Below are positions 1 to 6,126 of a stretch of DNA of 10,808 nt, in pieces (position 1 is the stretch's first letter; each line of letters begins with the position of its first letter). The stretch spans positions 1 through 10,808 of the forward strand of contig CAVKYH010000037.1 in the NCBI GenBank assembly GCA_963660485.1, read 5' to 3'. A program made the position numbers and the translations under genes. The stretch comes from UBA6398 sp963660485 (lineage in GTDB: Bacteria; Bacteroidota; Bacteroidia; Bacteroidales; Bacteroidaceae). Below the pieces are notes generated by a model. That model was not told the origin of the DNA and did not search any database. It saw only the letters and a program-made list of their open reading frames with translations.

Positions 1-70
1 AAAGTAGCGCAGTTGGTAGCGCACTACGTTCGGGACGTAGGGGTCGGGCGTTCGAATCGCCTCTTTCCGA
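1..70 (+). tRNA. tRNA-Pro(CGG), 5' end cut by window edge
   Basis: A cloverleaf can be drawn directly. The last four bases of the 5' acceptor strand (AAAG, 1-4) pair with CTTT of the 3' strand CTTTCCG (63-69), followed by discriminator A70. The D arm is GCGC/GCGC, the anticodon stem is CTACG/CGTAG with loop TTCGGGA, and the T arm has loop TTCGAAT closed by GGGCG/CGCCT. The anticodon is CGG at 31-33, reading proline codon CCG, and the G after it is usual for tRNA-Pro. By the acceptor pairing three bases (expected CGG) are missing at the left edge. CCA is not encoded, since A70 is followed by CAAAA, so it must be added after transcription. Confidence 0.95.
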
Positions 71-71
71 C

Positions 72-111
72 AAAATCCTTCGCAAACATGTTTGCGGAGG
101 ATTTTTGTTTT
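72..111 (+). terminator. Intrinsic terminator of tRNA-Pro
   Basis: A long hairpin starts two bases after the tRNA. The arm at 72-86 pairs with 91-105 through about 15 pairs (one G-T wobble) around a CATG loop. The 3' arm runs into a T-rich stretch (ATTTTTGTTTT). On the other strand the hairpin also ends in TTTT, so it may work in both directions. Confidence 0.85.
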
Positions 112-161
112 AGTTCGGATAACGCGGTTTCCTTGATAAATAAGTGGCAAAGGGTTTACGC

Positions 162-248
162 AAAAACTCCGACGCATCTAATTTAAATTAGATGGCCCGG
201 AATTTAAATTTGGTGGCCCGGAGTTTTTACGAGATGCCTTGTAGTTTT
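162..248. repeat. Modular palindromic repeat, copy A
   Basis: Starts AAAAACTCC, then word 1 (GACGCATC), the core TAATTTAAATTA, the inverse of word 3 (GATGGCCC), a second AATTTAAATT core, another inverse word 3 with one change (GGTGGCCC), then GGAGTTTTT, and finally the inverse of word 2 (GAGATGCCTT) with another TTTTT. Positions 175-194 form a perfect 20-base palindrome. The same parts in other combinations occur at 4343-4410 and 8898-8963. The region is non-coding and AT-rich in the core. Function unknown. Confidence 0.85.
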
Positions 249-380
249 TCCGCCCTGCGCAGCAGGATTTTTGCCATGCACAGCATGGTTTTTGGCTTGC
301 GGGAAAATACTTCAGACTTGTGGGAAAGGACTTACGTTTCGGCGCGCGGAGACATAAAAACAAGGCGTGCAAAAAAGCAC
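249..380. repeat. String of short hairpins joined by T5 or A6 runs
   Basis: Directly after repeat copy A come CCTGC-GCA-GCAGG (254-266), ATTTTT, CCATGC-ACA-GCATGG (274-288), then TTTTT. Further on, GTGC and GCAC (367-370 and 377-380) flank a run of six A. Each is a short perfect hairpin with a 3- or 6-base loop, and the T runs fall between them at intervals of roughly 20 bases. Reading frames exist here on both strands, but their products are made of the repeat itself and I do not consider them genes. Function unknown. Confidence 0.6.
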
Positions 381-398
381 TCGGCATATCGTTTTTCT

Positions 399-461
399 GA
401 TGTCTGATATTATTAAAATAATGTCTGACATCGTTTGAATAATGTCAGACATTGTTTTTAC
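399..461. repeat. Three dyads ATGTCNGACAT repeated every 21 bases
   Basis: ATGTCTGATAT (400-410), ATGTCTGACAT (421-431) and ATGTCAGACAT (442-452) start exactly 21 bases apart, so the unit is a 21-base tandem repeat with a diverged spacer. The second and third are perfect dyads with 5-base half-sites around one central base; the first has one mismatch. Neighbouring copies can also pair with each other, making a larger hairpin. A spacing of two helical turns is typical of side-by-side protein-binding sites, but no promoter is visible here and both flanking genes end at this region. Confidence 0.7.
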
Positions 462-467
462 GACATC

Positions 468-494
468 GCAACACGTTTTTTCGACGTGTGTTGC
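468..494 (-). terminator. Hairpin after the GH66 stop, possible terminator
   Basis: GCAACACGT (468-476) pairs with 484-494, with a 2-base bulge, around a TTTTTCG loop. It lies 21 bases beyond the GH66 stop codon, the usual place for a terminator. On the minus strand no T run follows the stem, so it is not a classical intrinsic terminator. It may instead protect the 3' end of the message or belong to the hairpin string. Confidence 0.4.
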
Positions 495-515
495 TAGGTA
501 TGTTTTACGCCGTGA

Positions 516-3191
516 TTACTTCACGATAAACTTCAATGAAACTTTGCTGTCGGGTGTTCCGTTGGCCGAAAGCGTTGCGGTATAAACTCCGGCGGGAAGC
601 GTGGAAACCGAAACGGTTGCGGCATTTGCGCCGACGCATGCGCCTACGCTTGTTTGCAGAACTGTTTGTCCGTCGGTGGTATATACGGCGAGCGTTCCGG
701 CTTTACCTGAGGGCAATGTGCATGCCAGATTTGCGGCTTGGGCATCATAGGCGAGCGATGTGCCGCCTGCCGCTGATTTTGCGGAGTTTATTCCGGTGGT
801 TTCCTCTATGCTTATTGTTTTTGCGAGCAAGTCTACAGTTATTGCGTAATATCCGTTGGCCGAAACGGTCCATTTGCGGTCGTCGGTGCCGTCATCGGTG
901 ATTTTTGTCTTGTCGCCGGATTCCGGGTGGTAGAAACGTTGTCCCCAACTGCCGTGATTGTTCACCGCAATTTTGAAATCGCCTGTCGAAGTAAGCTTCA
1001 CGGTGGTGGTGAAAAGGAAAGGATTTGCGGCATCTTGCTTCATAGGCACGGCATCAAGCAGATTCCAGCCCGCAGGTGTGGCATCGCCTATAAGATATAT
1101 TACGCTGTGGAGAATCTGATTGTCCTGATACGCGGCTTTCTCCATGTGGAGCGTCATATTGTTGAGATCCACGGTAACATTATAGTTCCCGCTTTCCGCA
1201 ACCTTGAACTTGTCGTCATTACCTCCGCCGAAGCGTATGCGGGCATCGGTGTTGACATAAGGATCGTCGTGGTTGGCGTTGCGGTATTCCTCGCCCCAGT
1301 TATTACGTGTGAGGAATTTGAACTCGCAGTCGGCTTTGAAATAACCGGTATAGGTGTAAACTCCCTCCTTGCCCTCTACCGGCGTCATTACACAGGAGTT
1401 TTCCGTAGACCAACCGCCCCAAACAGCTTCTCCGACAATCATCGGGCGGCGCATTCCCTGTTCCACTACAACCATTGTCCAATATTCGAGCGACGGCACG
1501 GTGAATGTGATGTATTCTCCGTCGGTTTGGAAAGGCAATTCCTGAGGCAGTCCGCCCAATGTGTCGGGCGAAGCCGTCCAAACCCGCGTTGCGTCTGAAA
1601 CTTTAAGGCGGACGGCCACGGAGGAAAGCACCTCGGGCGCAGGCATTGTGCCGTCGTAGTCGCGCCAGCTCATGTTGTCGGCTTTTGTATAGTTGAGCAA
1701 TTGCACAACTTTGGCAGCGCCCAACTGACGTGCGTATGCAGCCACGTTTCCTTTCTTTGCCGGCCATGCGTTAATCGTTGCCTTTTTGTTTGTACACGAT
1801 ATCTCCACGTCGGCAACGTTTCCGTTTCCGCGCAGATACTGTTCGTAACCCACGAGAAAGTCATAATATGTGGTGAGACGCGACTGAAGTTCATCGCTCA
1901 TGCTCAACTTTGCATTGGGAAAGTATTCCGAGCAAAGCATATGGTCTCCGAGTTCCAAATGCGAGGCACCTACGGCAAACATGGTGGCATCTGTGAGCAA
2001 AATTCCGGGCGTATTGAATTGCCCGTCGCTGACATTGTAGTTCATATATGCCGCAAGCACCGTGGAAACCGGGTTGTTGCCCTCGGCATGTCCGCGCGTG
2101 ATGCTTTCGATACTGCTGAAATCCTGCTCGCCTGCCCAAAGTTCCGAATAAGCAAAGTCAACGTTTCCGGTTGAAAGTATTTCGTCGGAACCATAATTGC
2201 TCACGGCATTCATCACAAGGTTCTTGTCGGGGTGGCGTTGCTTCATGGCATTTATAAATGAGGCGTAGCCTTGCGGAAGATTGATTTTTTTTCCGTCATA
2301 AGTATAGCTGTCGCCACGATATCCGAGTTGGTCTATATGATATCCGTCGAAATCGAAAGTGGCATAGACATCGTCGTTTCTGTCGGCGAGATAGTTTTGC
2401 CAGTCTGCGTTAGAGGGGTCATACAAATAGATTGGGCCGGCCCAGGAATCGGGCAACGCGTGAAAGTCCTGGGTTGTGTGGGTTGCGTCCTTGTACACTC
2501 CCCATTCTATATCCACTCCGTCGACATTTGCATTGGGTTGCGCTCCATAGAGAAGGTTATAAAACATTGCTTTCATGCCGTAGGCGTGTTGCGCGGAGAT
2601 ATAGTTTTTCACCACTTGCGACACAATGGTGCGATTTGCTATGTCCTTGTATGTTTTCGAAGGGTTGCCGCGTTTTCCGCTCAGGGGTTTGTGGTGGCGG
2701 TAGTGCCAATCGTAAAACTGCACTCCGTTTATGTGGCAGCGGTTGAGCCATGCCGTTTCGTTTGAGATGCGGCTTTTTGTTTTATACTCGTCGTATGTGG
2801 CAACGAAGCCGTATCTGGGATATTTTGCCCATGAGCTCGACACGTCCACGCCTATTGTGGCGTAAATGGTCTCCGTTCCGTTTTCGCCGGGAACGTATAT
2901 GTCGGCCATGTATCCCGTGAAGTCGCTTTCGGGAGCGGTCCAAGTCCATTGGTTTGCGGTCAATGGTTCGTCGTGCACCGCATTTATTCCTTTGCGGTAG
3001 CGCACGTGGGCTCCCTCGGGCAGGGTGCCGGAAACTGTGAAAGCCACGGCGTCGCCGGGGGAATACATACATTTGTCGGTAGATACCGACAACGGGGTTT
3101 CACTAAAGGTAATGCTGTTGTCAGCAACGCCCGTGGCCGGAGCGAACCATAACATGGCTGCAGCGAGGGGCAACATTTTAAAGATTTTCAT
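516..3191 (-). CDS. GH66 dextranase-family glycoside hydrolase with SusE/F-like domains and T9SS-like tail
   Basis: An 891-residue secreted enzyme, probably an endo-dextranase or cycloisomaltooligosaccharide-forming enzyme acting on alpha-1,6-glucan. Residues 1-23 form a signal peptide (cleavage likely after GVA) with no lipobox cysteine. Residues 26-118 are a beta domain. The GH66 barrel begins near YPRYGFVATY (124). The family's two catalytic carboxylates are visible: nucleophile D287 in FDGYHIDQLG and acid/base E350 in AYSELW. A C-terminal beta domain runs to about 578. Two repeats, about 582-683 and 693-797, resemble SusE/SusF starch-binding domains (VGEAVWGGW, IGDATPAGW, EFKFLTRNNWG). 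The last 80 residues, with LAVYTTDGQTVLQ and LPAGVYTATL, look like a type A T9SS sorting domain. This suggests export to the cell surface. No SusC/SusD pair lies beside it. The exact substrate cannot be read from sequence. It probably has its own promoter at 3283-3290. Confidence 0.9.
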   Translation of the reverse strand: MKIFKMLPLAAAMLWFAPATGVADNSITFSETPLSVSTDKCMYSPGDAVAFTVSGTLPEGAHVRYRKGINAVHDEPLTANQWTWTAPESDFTGYMADIYVPGENGTETIYATIGVDVSSSWAKYPRYGFVATYDEYKTKSRISNETAWLNRCHINGVQFYDWHYRHHKPLSGKRGNPSKTYKDIANRTIVSQVVKNYISAQHAYGMKAMFYNLLYGAQPNANVDGVDIEWGVYKDATHTTQDFHALPDSWAGPIYLYDPSNADWQNYLADRNDDVYATFDFDGYHIDQLGYRGDSYTYDGKKINLPQGYASFINAMKQRHPDKNLVMNAVSNYGSDEILSTGNVDFAYSELWAGEQDFSSIESITRGHAEGNNPVSTVLAAYMNYNVSDGQFNTPGILLTDATMFAVGASHLELGDHMLCSEYFPNAKLSMSDELQSRLTTYYDFLVGYEQYLRGNGNVADVEISCTNKKATINAWPAKKGNVAAYARQLGAAKVVQLLNYTKADNMSWRDYDGTMPAPEVLSSVAVRLKVSDATRVWTASPDTLGGLPQELPFQTDGEYITFTVPSLEYWTMVVVEQGMRRPMIVGEAVWGGWSTENSCVMTPVEGKEGVYTYTGYFKADCEFKFLTRNNWGEEYRNANHDDPYVNTDARIRFGGGNDDKFKVAESGNYNVTVDLNNMTLHMEKAAYQDNQILHSVIYLIGDATPAGWNLLDAVPMKQDAANPFLFTTTVKLTSTGDFKIAVNNHGSWGQRFYHPESGDKTKITDDGTDDRKWTVSANGYYAITVDLLAKTISIEETTGINSAKSAAGGTSLAYDAQAANLACTLPSGKAGTLAVYTTDGQTVLQTSVGACVGANAATVSVSTLPAGVYTATLSANGTPDSKVSLKFIVK

Positions 3192-3282
3192 ATTTGGTCT
3201 GTAATTTCTCTCTTATTGTAAAATTGCTGTATCGTATTCGGGGGCGAGGAATCTTGGTATTAGATTTAACGTAACCCTTTGG

Positions 3283-3290
3283 CAAAGCTA
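3283..3290 (-). promoter_or_regulatory. Putative -7 box of the GH66 gene
   Basis: The minus strand reads TAGCTTTG, an exact match to the Bacteroidota -7 consensus TAnnTTTG. A -33 TTTG is not clear; a T run sits near the expected place. The transcript would begin near 3276, giving a leader of about 85 bases. Confidence 0.55.
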
Positions 3291-3315
3291 CTATATTTTT
3301 TCTAAAAACGCCTAT

Positions 3316-3345
3316 ATGCCGCATGTTTTTATCGGTATGCGGCAT
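3316..3345. promoter_or_regulatory. Nine-base inverted repeat just upstream of the GH66 promoter
   Basis: ATGCCGCAT (3316-3324) and ATGCGGCAT (3337-3345) are perfect inverted repeats separated by 12 bases. They lie immediately upstream of the -33 position of the GH66 promoter, where an activator could bind. The alternative is a terminator for the radical SAM gene: read leftward the stem is followed, nine bases later, by GTTTTT. The sequence does not decide between the two. Confidence 0.4.
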
Positions 3346-3379
3346 GCGAATTATCTCTGCGTGTGGAGAAAAGGGGGAC

Positions 3380-3399
3380 ATGGCGCAAAGAAACGCCAT
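3380..3399 (-). terminator. Weak hairpin after the radical SAM gene
   Basis: ATGGCG and CGCCAT (3380-3385 and 3394-3399) form a 6-base stem with an 8-base loop, 15 bases beyond the stop. On the minus strand it is followed by GTCCCCCTTTTC, a poor T tract. Possible weak terminator. Confidence 0.3.
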
Positions 3400-3406
3400 T
3401 GCCCTT

Positions 3407-3420
3407 TATTGATATCAATA
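3407..3420. repeat. Perfect 14-base palindrome over the radical SAM stop codon
   Basis: TATTGATATCAATA reads the same on both strands and includes the stop codon (TCA on the plus strand at 3415-3417). It may be chance in AT-rich sequence or a small operator. No other copy was noticed in the window. Confidence 0.5.
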
Positions 3421-4191
3421 CGACGCGGTTGCGTGGATTCCCTCGGCTTCTATGAGGCCCACTATGCGGTCGAGTTCCTCGCGGGTGGCTTTGCGTAGTT
3501 TCTGGTCGGGAGTTTCGCGGTCTATGGTGTAGATCATAACTTCCCGAGGTGCGATATCCTTAACGGCTGCAAGCCACGGCAAAACATAGTTGTCGCCCGT
3601 GTTGTCGAGGTTCTCCTCTCCGTCGGCCCCTTTAAGGAACATGGTTTGGATTATCACGTGCCCGTTGAAAAGTTTGAGCGATTCTATTATATTGTCAACG
3701 TCGTATTTTCCCGTGGGGCGGTTCAGCCGTTCGATATACTGGGCGTTCACGGTGTCGAGCTTCTGCAAATTATTGTCTACCTTCATCAGCGCGGCGCGTA
3801 TCTCGGCTTTGGGCGCAAGGGTGGCGTTGCTCAGCACGCTTATCTTGGCCTGGGGGAAATATTTGTCGCGCAGCGCAACCACATCGTCGACTATTCCGGG
3901 GAAATCGGGGTGGAGCGTGGGTTCGCCATTGCCTGCAAACGTGAGCACATCGGGCTTAGGACCGTTTTGCAGCATATCTTGCAACTTCTCCTCCAATACA
4001 TGCGCCACTTCTTCTCTGCTCGGGCGACGACTGCGGGGGCGACGGTCGGCATTGAAGCCGCATTCGCAGTAAATGCAGTCGAACGTACACACTTTGCCAT
4101 CGGCGGGCATGAGGTTTATTCCCAATGAAACCCCGAGGCGGCGGCTATGTATAGGGCCGAACACGGGTGAAGGATACAACACGGTTGACAT
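3415..4191 (-). CDS. Radical SAM protein (COG0731-like Fe-S oxidoreductase)
   Basis: A 258-residue cytoplasmic protein expected to bind a 4Fe-4S cluster and cleave S-adenosylmethionine. The cluster motif CX3CX2C is CTFDCIYC, with C35, C39 and C42. A GGE-like motif for SAM binding follows as FAGNGEPTL (85-93). The N-terminus, VFGPIHSRRLGVSLGIN, is the typical opening of this uncharacterised family. The reading frame stays open to an ATG at 4269 (284 residues), but I prefer the ATG at 4191: the extra 26 residues lie before the conserved opening, and a good -7 box (4228-4235) falls inside them. Members of this family act in varied modification or activation reactions; the substrate here is unknown. 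It appears to be transcribed alone. The extra cysteine C44, just after the cluster motif, is worth noting. Confidence 0.85.
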   Translation of the reverse strand: MSTVLYPSPVFGPIHSRRLGVSLGINLMPADGKVCTFDCIYCECGFNADRRPRSRRPSREEVAHVLEEKLQDMLQNGPKPDVLTFAGNGEPTLHPDFPGIVDDVVALRDKYFPQAKISVLSNATLAPKAEIRAALMKVDNNLQKLDTVNAQYIERLNRPTGKYDVDNIIESLKLFNGHVIIQTMFLKGADGEENLDNTGDNYVLPWLAAVKDIAPREVMIYTIDRETPDQKLRKATREELDRIVGLIEAEGIHATASY

Positions 4192-4227
4192 GAGCGTAAG
4201 GGTTTTGTATAGTTTCTTGTCTGCATG

Positions 4228-4235
4228 CAAAGTTA
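4228..4235 (-). promoter_or_regulatory. Putative -7 box of the radical SAM gene
   Basis: The minus strand reads TAACTTTG, an exact match to TAnnTTTG, 37 bases before the ATG at 4191. The -33 element is weak. Its place inside the longer reading frame argues for the shorter start. Confidence 0.6.
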
Positions 4236-4342
4236 CAATTTTTCGGTAAGGTTTTGCACCTCCGCGCACGGTTGTTTTTCATGCCATATGCCTGCGTTTT
4301 TTATCGGGCAAACCATGCCGTTTTTCCTACATGCGTTGTCGC

Positions 4343-4410
4343 AAAAACTCCAAGGCATCTAATTTAAATTCCGACGCATCTAATTTAAATTAGATGCGTC
4401 GGAGTAAAAA
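4343..4410. repeat. Modular palindromic repeat, copy B
   Basis: Order of parts: AAAAACTCC, word 2 (AAGGCATC), TAATTTAAATT, CC, word 1 (GACGCATC), TAATTTAAATTA, inverse word 1 (GATGCGTC), GGAGTAAAAA. Positions 4370-4403 are a perfect 34-base palindrome. Further T4 and T5 runs follow (CGTTTTCCCG, ATTTTTCCG, GTTTTTGCAGG). The rest of the 351-base gap 4192-4542 holds the radical SAM promoter and the ribF terminator, and I see no gene in it. Confidence 0.85.
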
Positions 4411-4469
4411 CGTTTTCCCGCAATATTTTTCCGCTCTCGTTTTTGCAGGATAAAACATTGAGGCACAGA

Positions 4470-4503
4470 CAAAAAGAAAGGGAACGCAGAAATTGCGTCC
4501 CCC
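4470..4503 (-). terminator. Intrinsic terminator of the ATPase-HAD-ribF operon
   Basis: On the minus strand GGGACGCA and TGCGTTCCC form a stem with one bulged base around a short ATTTC loop, followed by TTTCTTTTTG. It lies about 40 bases after the ribF stop and has the stem plus T tract of a rho-independent terminator. Confidence 0.8.
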
Positions 4504-4542
4504 CTATGTCATTTTCCCGCAAAAAGGTCCGGTTTTTCCGGT

Positions 4543-5466
4543 CTACATTGCAGCCGTTGCAGTCTCCACATCGCGGGCAATTTGCGCGCGTAGTTCGTCG
4601 AGCGTATCGAAGCGTTTTTCATCGCGCAAGCGGCTCAGGAATTCCACTTCGGCATATGCGCCATACAGATTGCCGCTGAATCCCGGCAAAAAGGCTTCCA
4701 CCGTGGTGTCGCTGCCGTTGTGGAGCGTTGGGCGCGTGCCTATGTTCACCACCGCGCGGTGGGTTTCTCCGCCGGTATGCACAAGGGCCGAATAAACTCC
4801 GTTTAGGGGCACAATCTTCCCCGACTCGGCAACGTTGATATTGGCTGTGGGAAAACCGAGACCCGTTCCCACATGCCGTCCCTCAACCACTGTTCCGCCT
4901 ATGGAGTATTGCCGCCCGAGCATAGTGGACGCCAGCCCTACCCTGCCCTCTTGCAGAGCGCGGCGAATGGACGTGGAACTCACGGCAACGCCCGACGGGG
5001 GCATGTATTTGGCTGCTCGCATCACGCTTATGCCCAATTCTTCGCCTATCGAGCGGTAGTCTTCAAACGTCAAGTGCTTGTCGTGCCCAAGCGAATGGTC
5101 GTAGCCTATCACGAGAGCCTTGACATTGAGTTTTCCCACAAGATAGTGCAGCATGAAATCGCGGGCAGAAAGCATGGAAAACTCTTTAGAAAAATCGAGC
5201 ATGGCGCAAAGGTCAATGCCTTGGGCTTCGATAAGCGCAATGCGCTCGGCAGTGGAAGTGAGCAGCGCGGGCGCACCCTCGGGACGCAACACCGCAAGCG
5301 GATGCTGCCAGAAAGTTATCGTCATAGTGGCAAGATTTCTCTGGCGGGCAATAGCCTTCACGTTTTCGAGCAGAAAACGGTGGCCGAAATGCACTCCGTC
5401 GAAAAATCCAACCGCTGCCGCCGATGCCAACAAGGGACGCGCATCGTCTTCGTGCAATATCTTCAT
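4543..5466 (-). CDS. ribF: Bifunctional riboflavin kinase / FAD synthetase
   Basis: RibF phosphorylates riboflavin to FMN and then adenylylates FMN to FAD, in the cytoplasm. At 307 residues it has the normal family length. The N-terminal FAD synthetase domain shows GFFDGVHFGH (20-29), the nucleotidyltransferase signature, and SSTSIRRAL (163-171). The C-terminal kinase domain opens with GTGLGFPTANI (200-210), which carries the PTAN motif. GYDHSLGHDK (121-130) differs slightly from the common GYDHRFG form. The frame extends to an ATG at 5499, but the ATG at 5464-5466 is chosen because it gives the normal N-terminus. Its A is shared with the TGA of the upstream hydrolase gene (TGATG), so translation is probably coupled. 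It is the last gene of the operon, followed by a clear terminator. Confidence 0.95.
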   Translation of the reverse strand: MKILHEDDARPLLASAAAVGFFDGVHFGHRFLLENVKAIARQRNLATMTITFWQHPLAVLRPEGAPALLTSTAERIALIEAQGIDLCAMLDFSKEFSMLSARDFMLHYLVGKLNVKALVIGYDHSLGHDKHLTFEDYRSIGEELGISVMRAAKYMPPSGVAVSSTSIRRALQEGRVGLASTMLGRQYSIGGTVVEGRHVGTGLGFPTANINVAESGKIVPLNGVYSALVHTGGETHRAVVNIGTRPTLHNGSDTTVEAFLPGFSGNLYGAYAEVEFLSRLRDEKRFDTLDELRAQIARDVETATAAM

Positions 5467-6098
5467 CAGCCTTCCCGGGTATTGAAAATCTCCATCCAAT
5501 CACCCTCGCCCTTCGAAAGGAACGTTTTGAAACCTTCCTTGGCAGCAGCCTTGCAATTGTCCTCGCTGTCGTCAATGTAAAGGGTTTCGGCAGGATTTAC
5601 TCCCGACTCCTTTATCGCAATCTTGAAGATTTTGCTGTCAGGTTTGGTGATTCCAATTTTATATGAGAGGAAAATTTTTTCAAAATAGTAGTCCACCGTT
5701 CGGCCACGGTAAAGAAACAAATCATTCGTAGCCAAAGACCAATGAATGCGGTTGGTATTGCTAAGCAAAAAGAGCTTGTATTTATCCTTCAAGGCTGCCA
5801 GACATTCCAGACGCTCGCTCGGAATTCCTACAAGAAACTCGTTCCACGCATCAGTGATTTTGCGGTCGCGGATATCGGGACGCCCGGAAATCTGCCGCAA
5901 TGCATCACAAAATTCCTCGGTATCGATTTCGCCGGTCTCAATTCCCGAGAACACTCCGCTCTGAACATATTGTCCCAAAGCGTCGCGCACATTTACGCCA
6001 AGCCTTTCAAATGATTCGATACACCGCTCGCGGTCAAGATCAACGAGCACGCCGCCGAAATCGAAAACTATGTTTTTGATACCAGTCAAATCTGTCAT
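5466..6098 (-). CDS. HAD-superfamily hydrolase, subfamily IA (DxGGV type)
   Basis: A 210-residue soluble protein, probably a phosphatase of a small phosphorylated metabolite. Motif I is VFDFGGVLVDLD with nucleophile D13; motif II is LLSNTN (S113); the motif III lysine is K152 in GITKPDSKIF; motif IV is YIDDSEDN with D176 and D177. The usual second Asp of DxD is Gly (G15). That also occurs in active relatives such as E. coli YihX (alpha-glucose-1-phosphatase), so loss of activity need not follow. The helical cap lies between motifs I and II, as in subfamily IA. The start follows the ATPase gene by 28 bases and the stop overlaps the ribF start. The position next to ribF suggests, but does not show, a role with flavin nucleotides. 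Substrate unknown. Confidence 0.88.
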   Translation of the reverse strand: MTDLTGIKNIVFDFGGVLVDLDRERCIESFERLGVNVRDALGQYVQSGVFSGIETGEIDTEEFCDALRQISGRPDIRDRKITDAWNEFLVGIPSERLECLAALKDKYKLFLLSNTNRIHWSLATNDLFLYRGRTVDYYFEKIFLSYKIGITKPDSKIFKIAIKESGVNPAETLYIDDSEDNCKAAAKEGFKTFLSKGEGDWMEIFNTREG

Positions 6099-6124
6099 TT
6101 TATCAATCGTTTATTTTATCAATC
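6096..6124. repeat. Short direct repeat between ATPase and HAD genes
   Basis: ATTTTATCAATC occurs twice with a 16-base period, the lower copy containing the HAD start codon (CAT at 6096-6098). It fills almost the whole 28-base gap between the two genes and looks like a small tandem duplication. It may alter the leader of the HAD coding region. Confidence 0.7.
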
Positions 6125-6126
6125 AT

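Noticed and set aside
72..111. tRNA-linked integration site of a mobile element
   Set aside because: A tRNA 3' end is a common attachment site, but no integrase and no second copy of the tRNA end is seen in the window.
178..407. Two short overlapping reading frames, one on each strand
   Set aside because: Their products are translations of the palindromic repeats and T5 runs (for example SGPPNLNSGPSNLN), with no family resemblance and no promoter.
927..1598. Open plus-strand frame of 223 codons within the GH66 gene
   Set aside because: It is the antisense of a clear GH66 gene, and the product looks like no protein family. The same holds for the long plus-strand frames inside the ATPase and ribF.
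6096..6124. Operator or attachment site at the two ATTTTATCAATC copies
   Set aside because: The repeat is short, AT-rich, lies inside an operon and has no mobile gene nearby; a small tandem duplication explains it.
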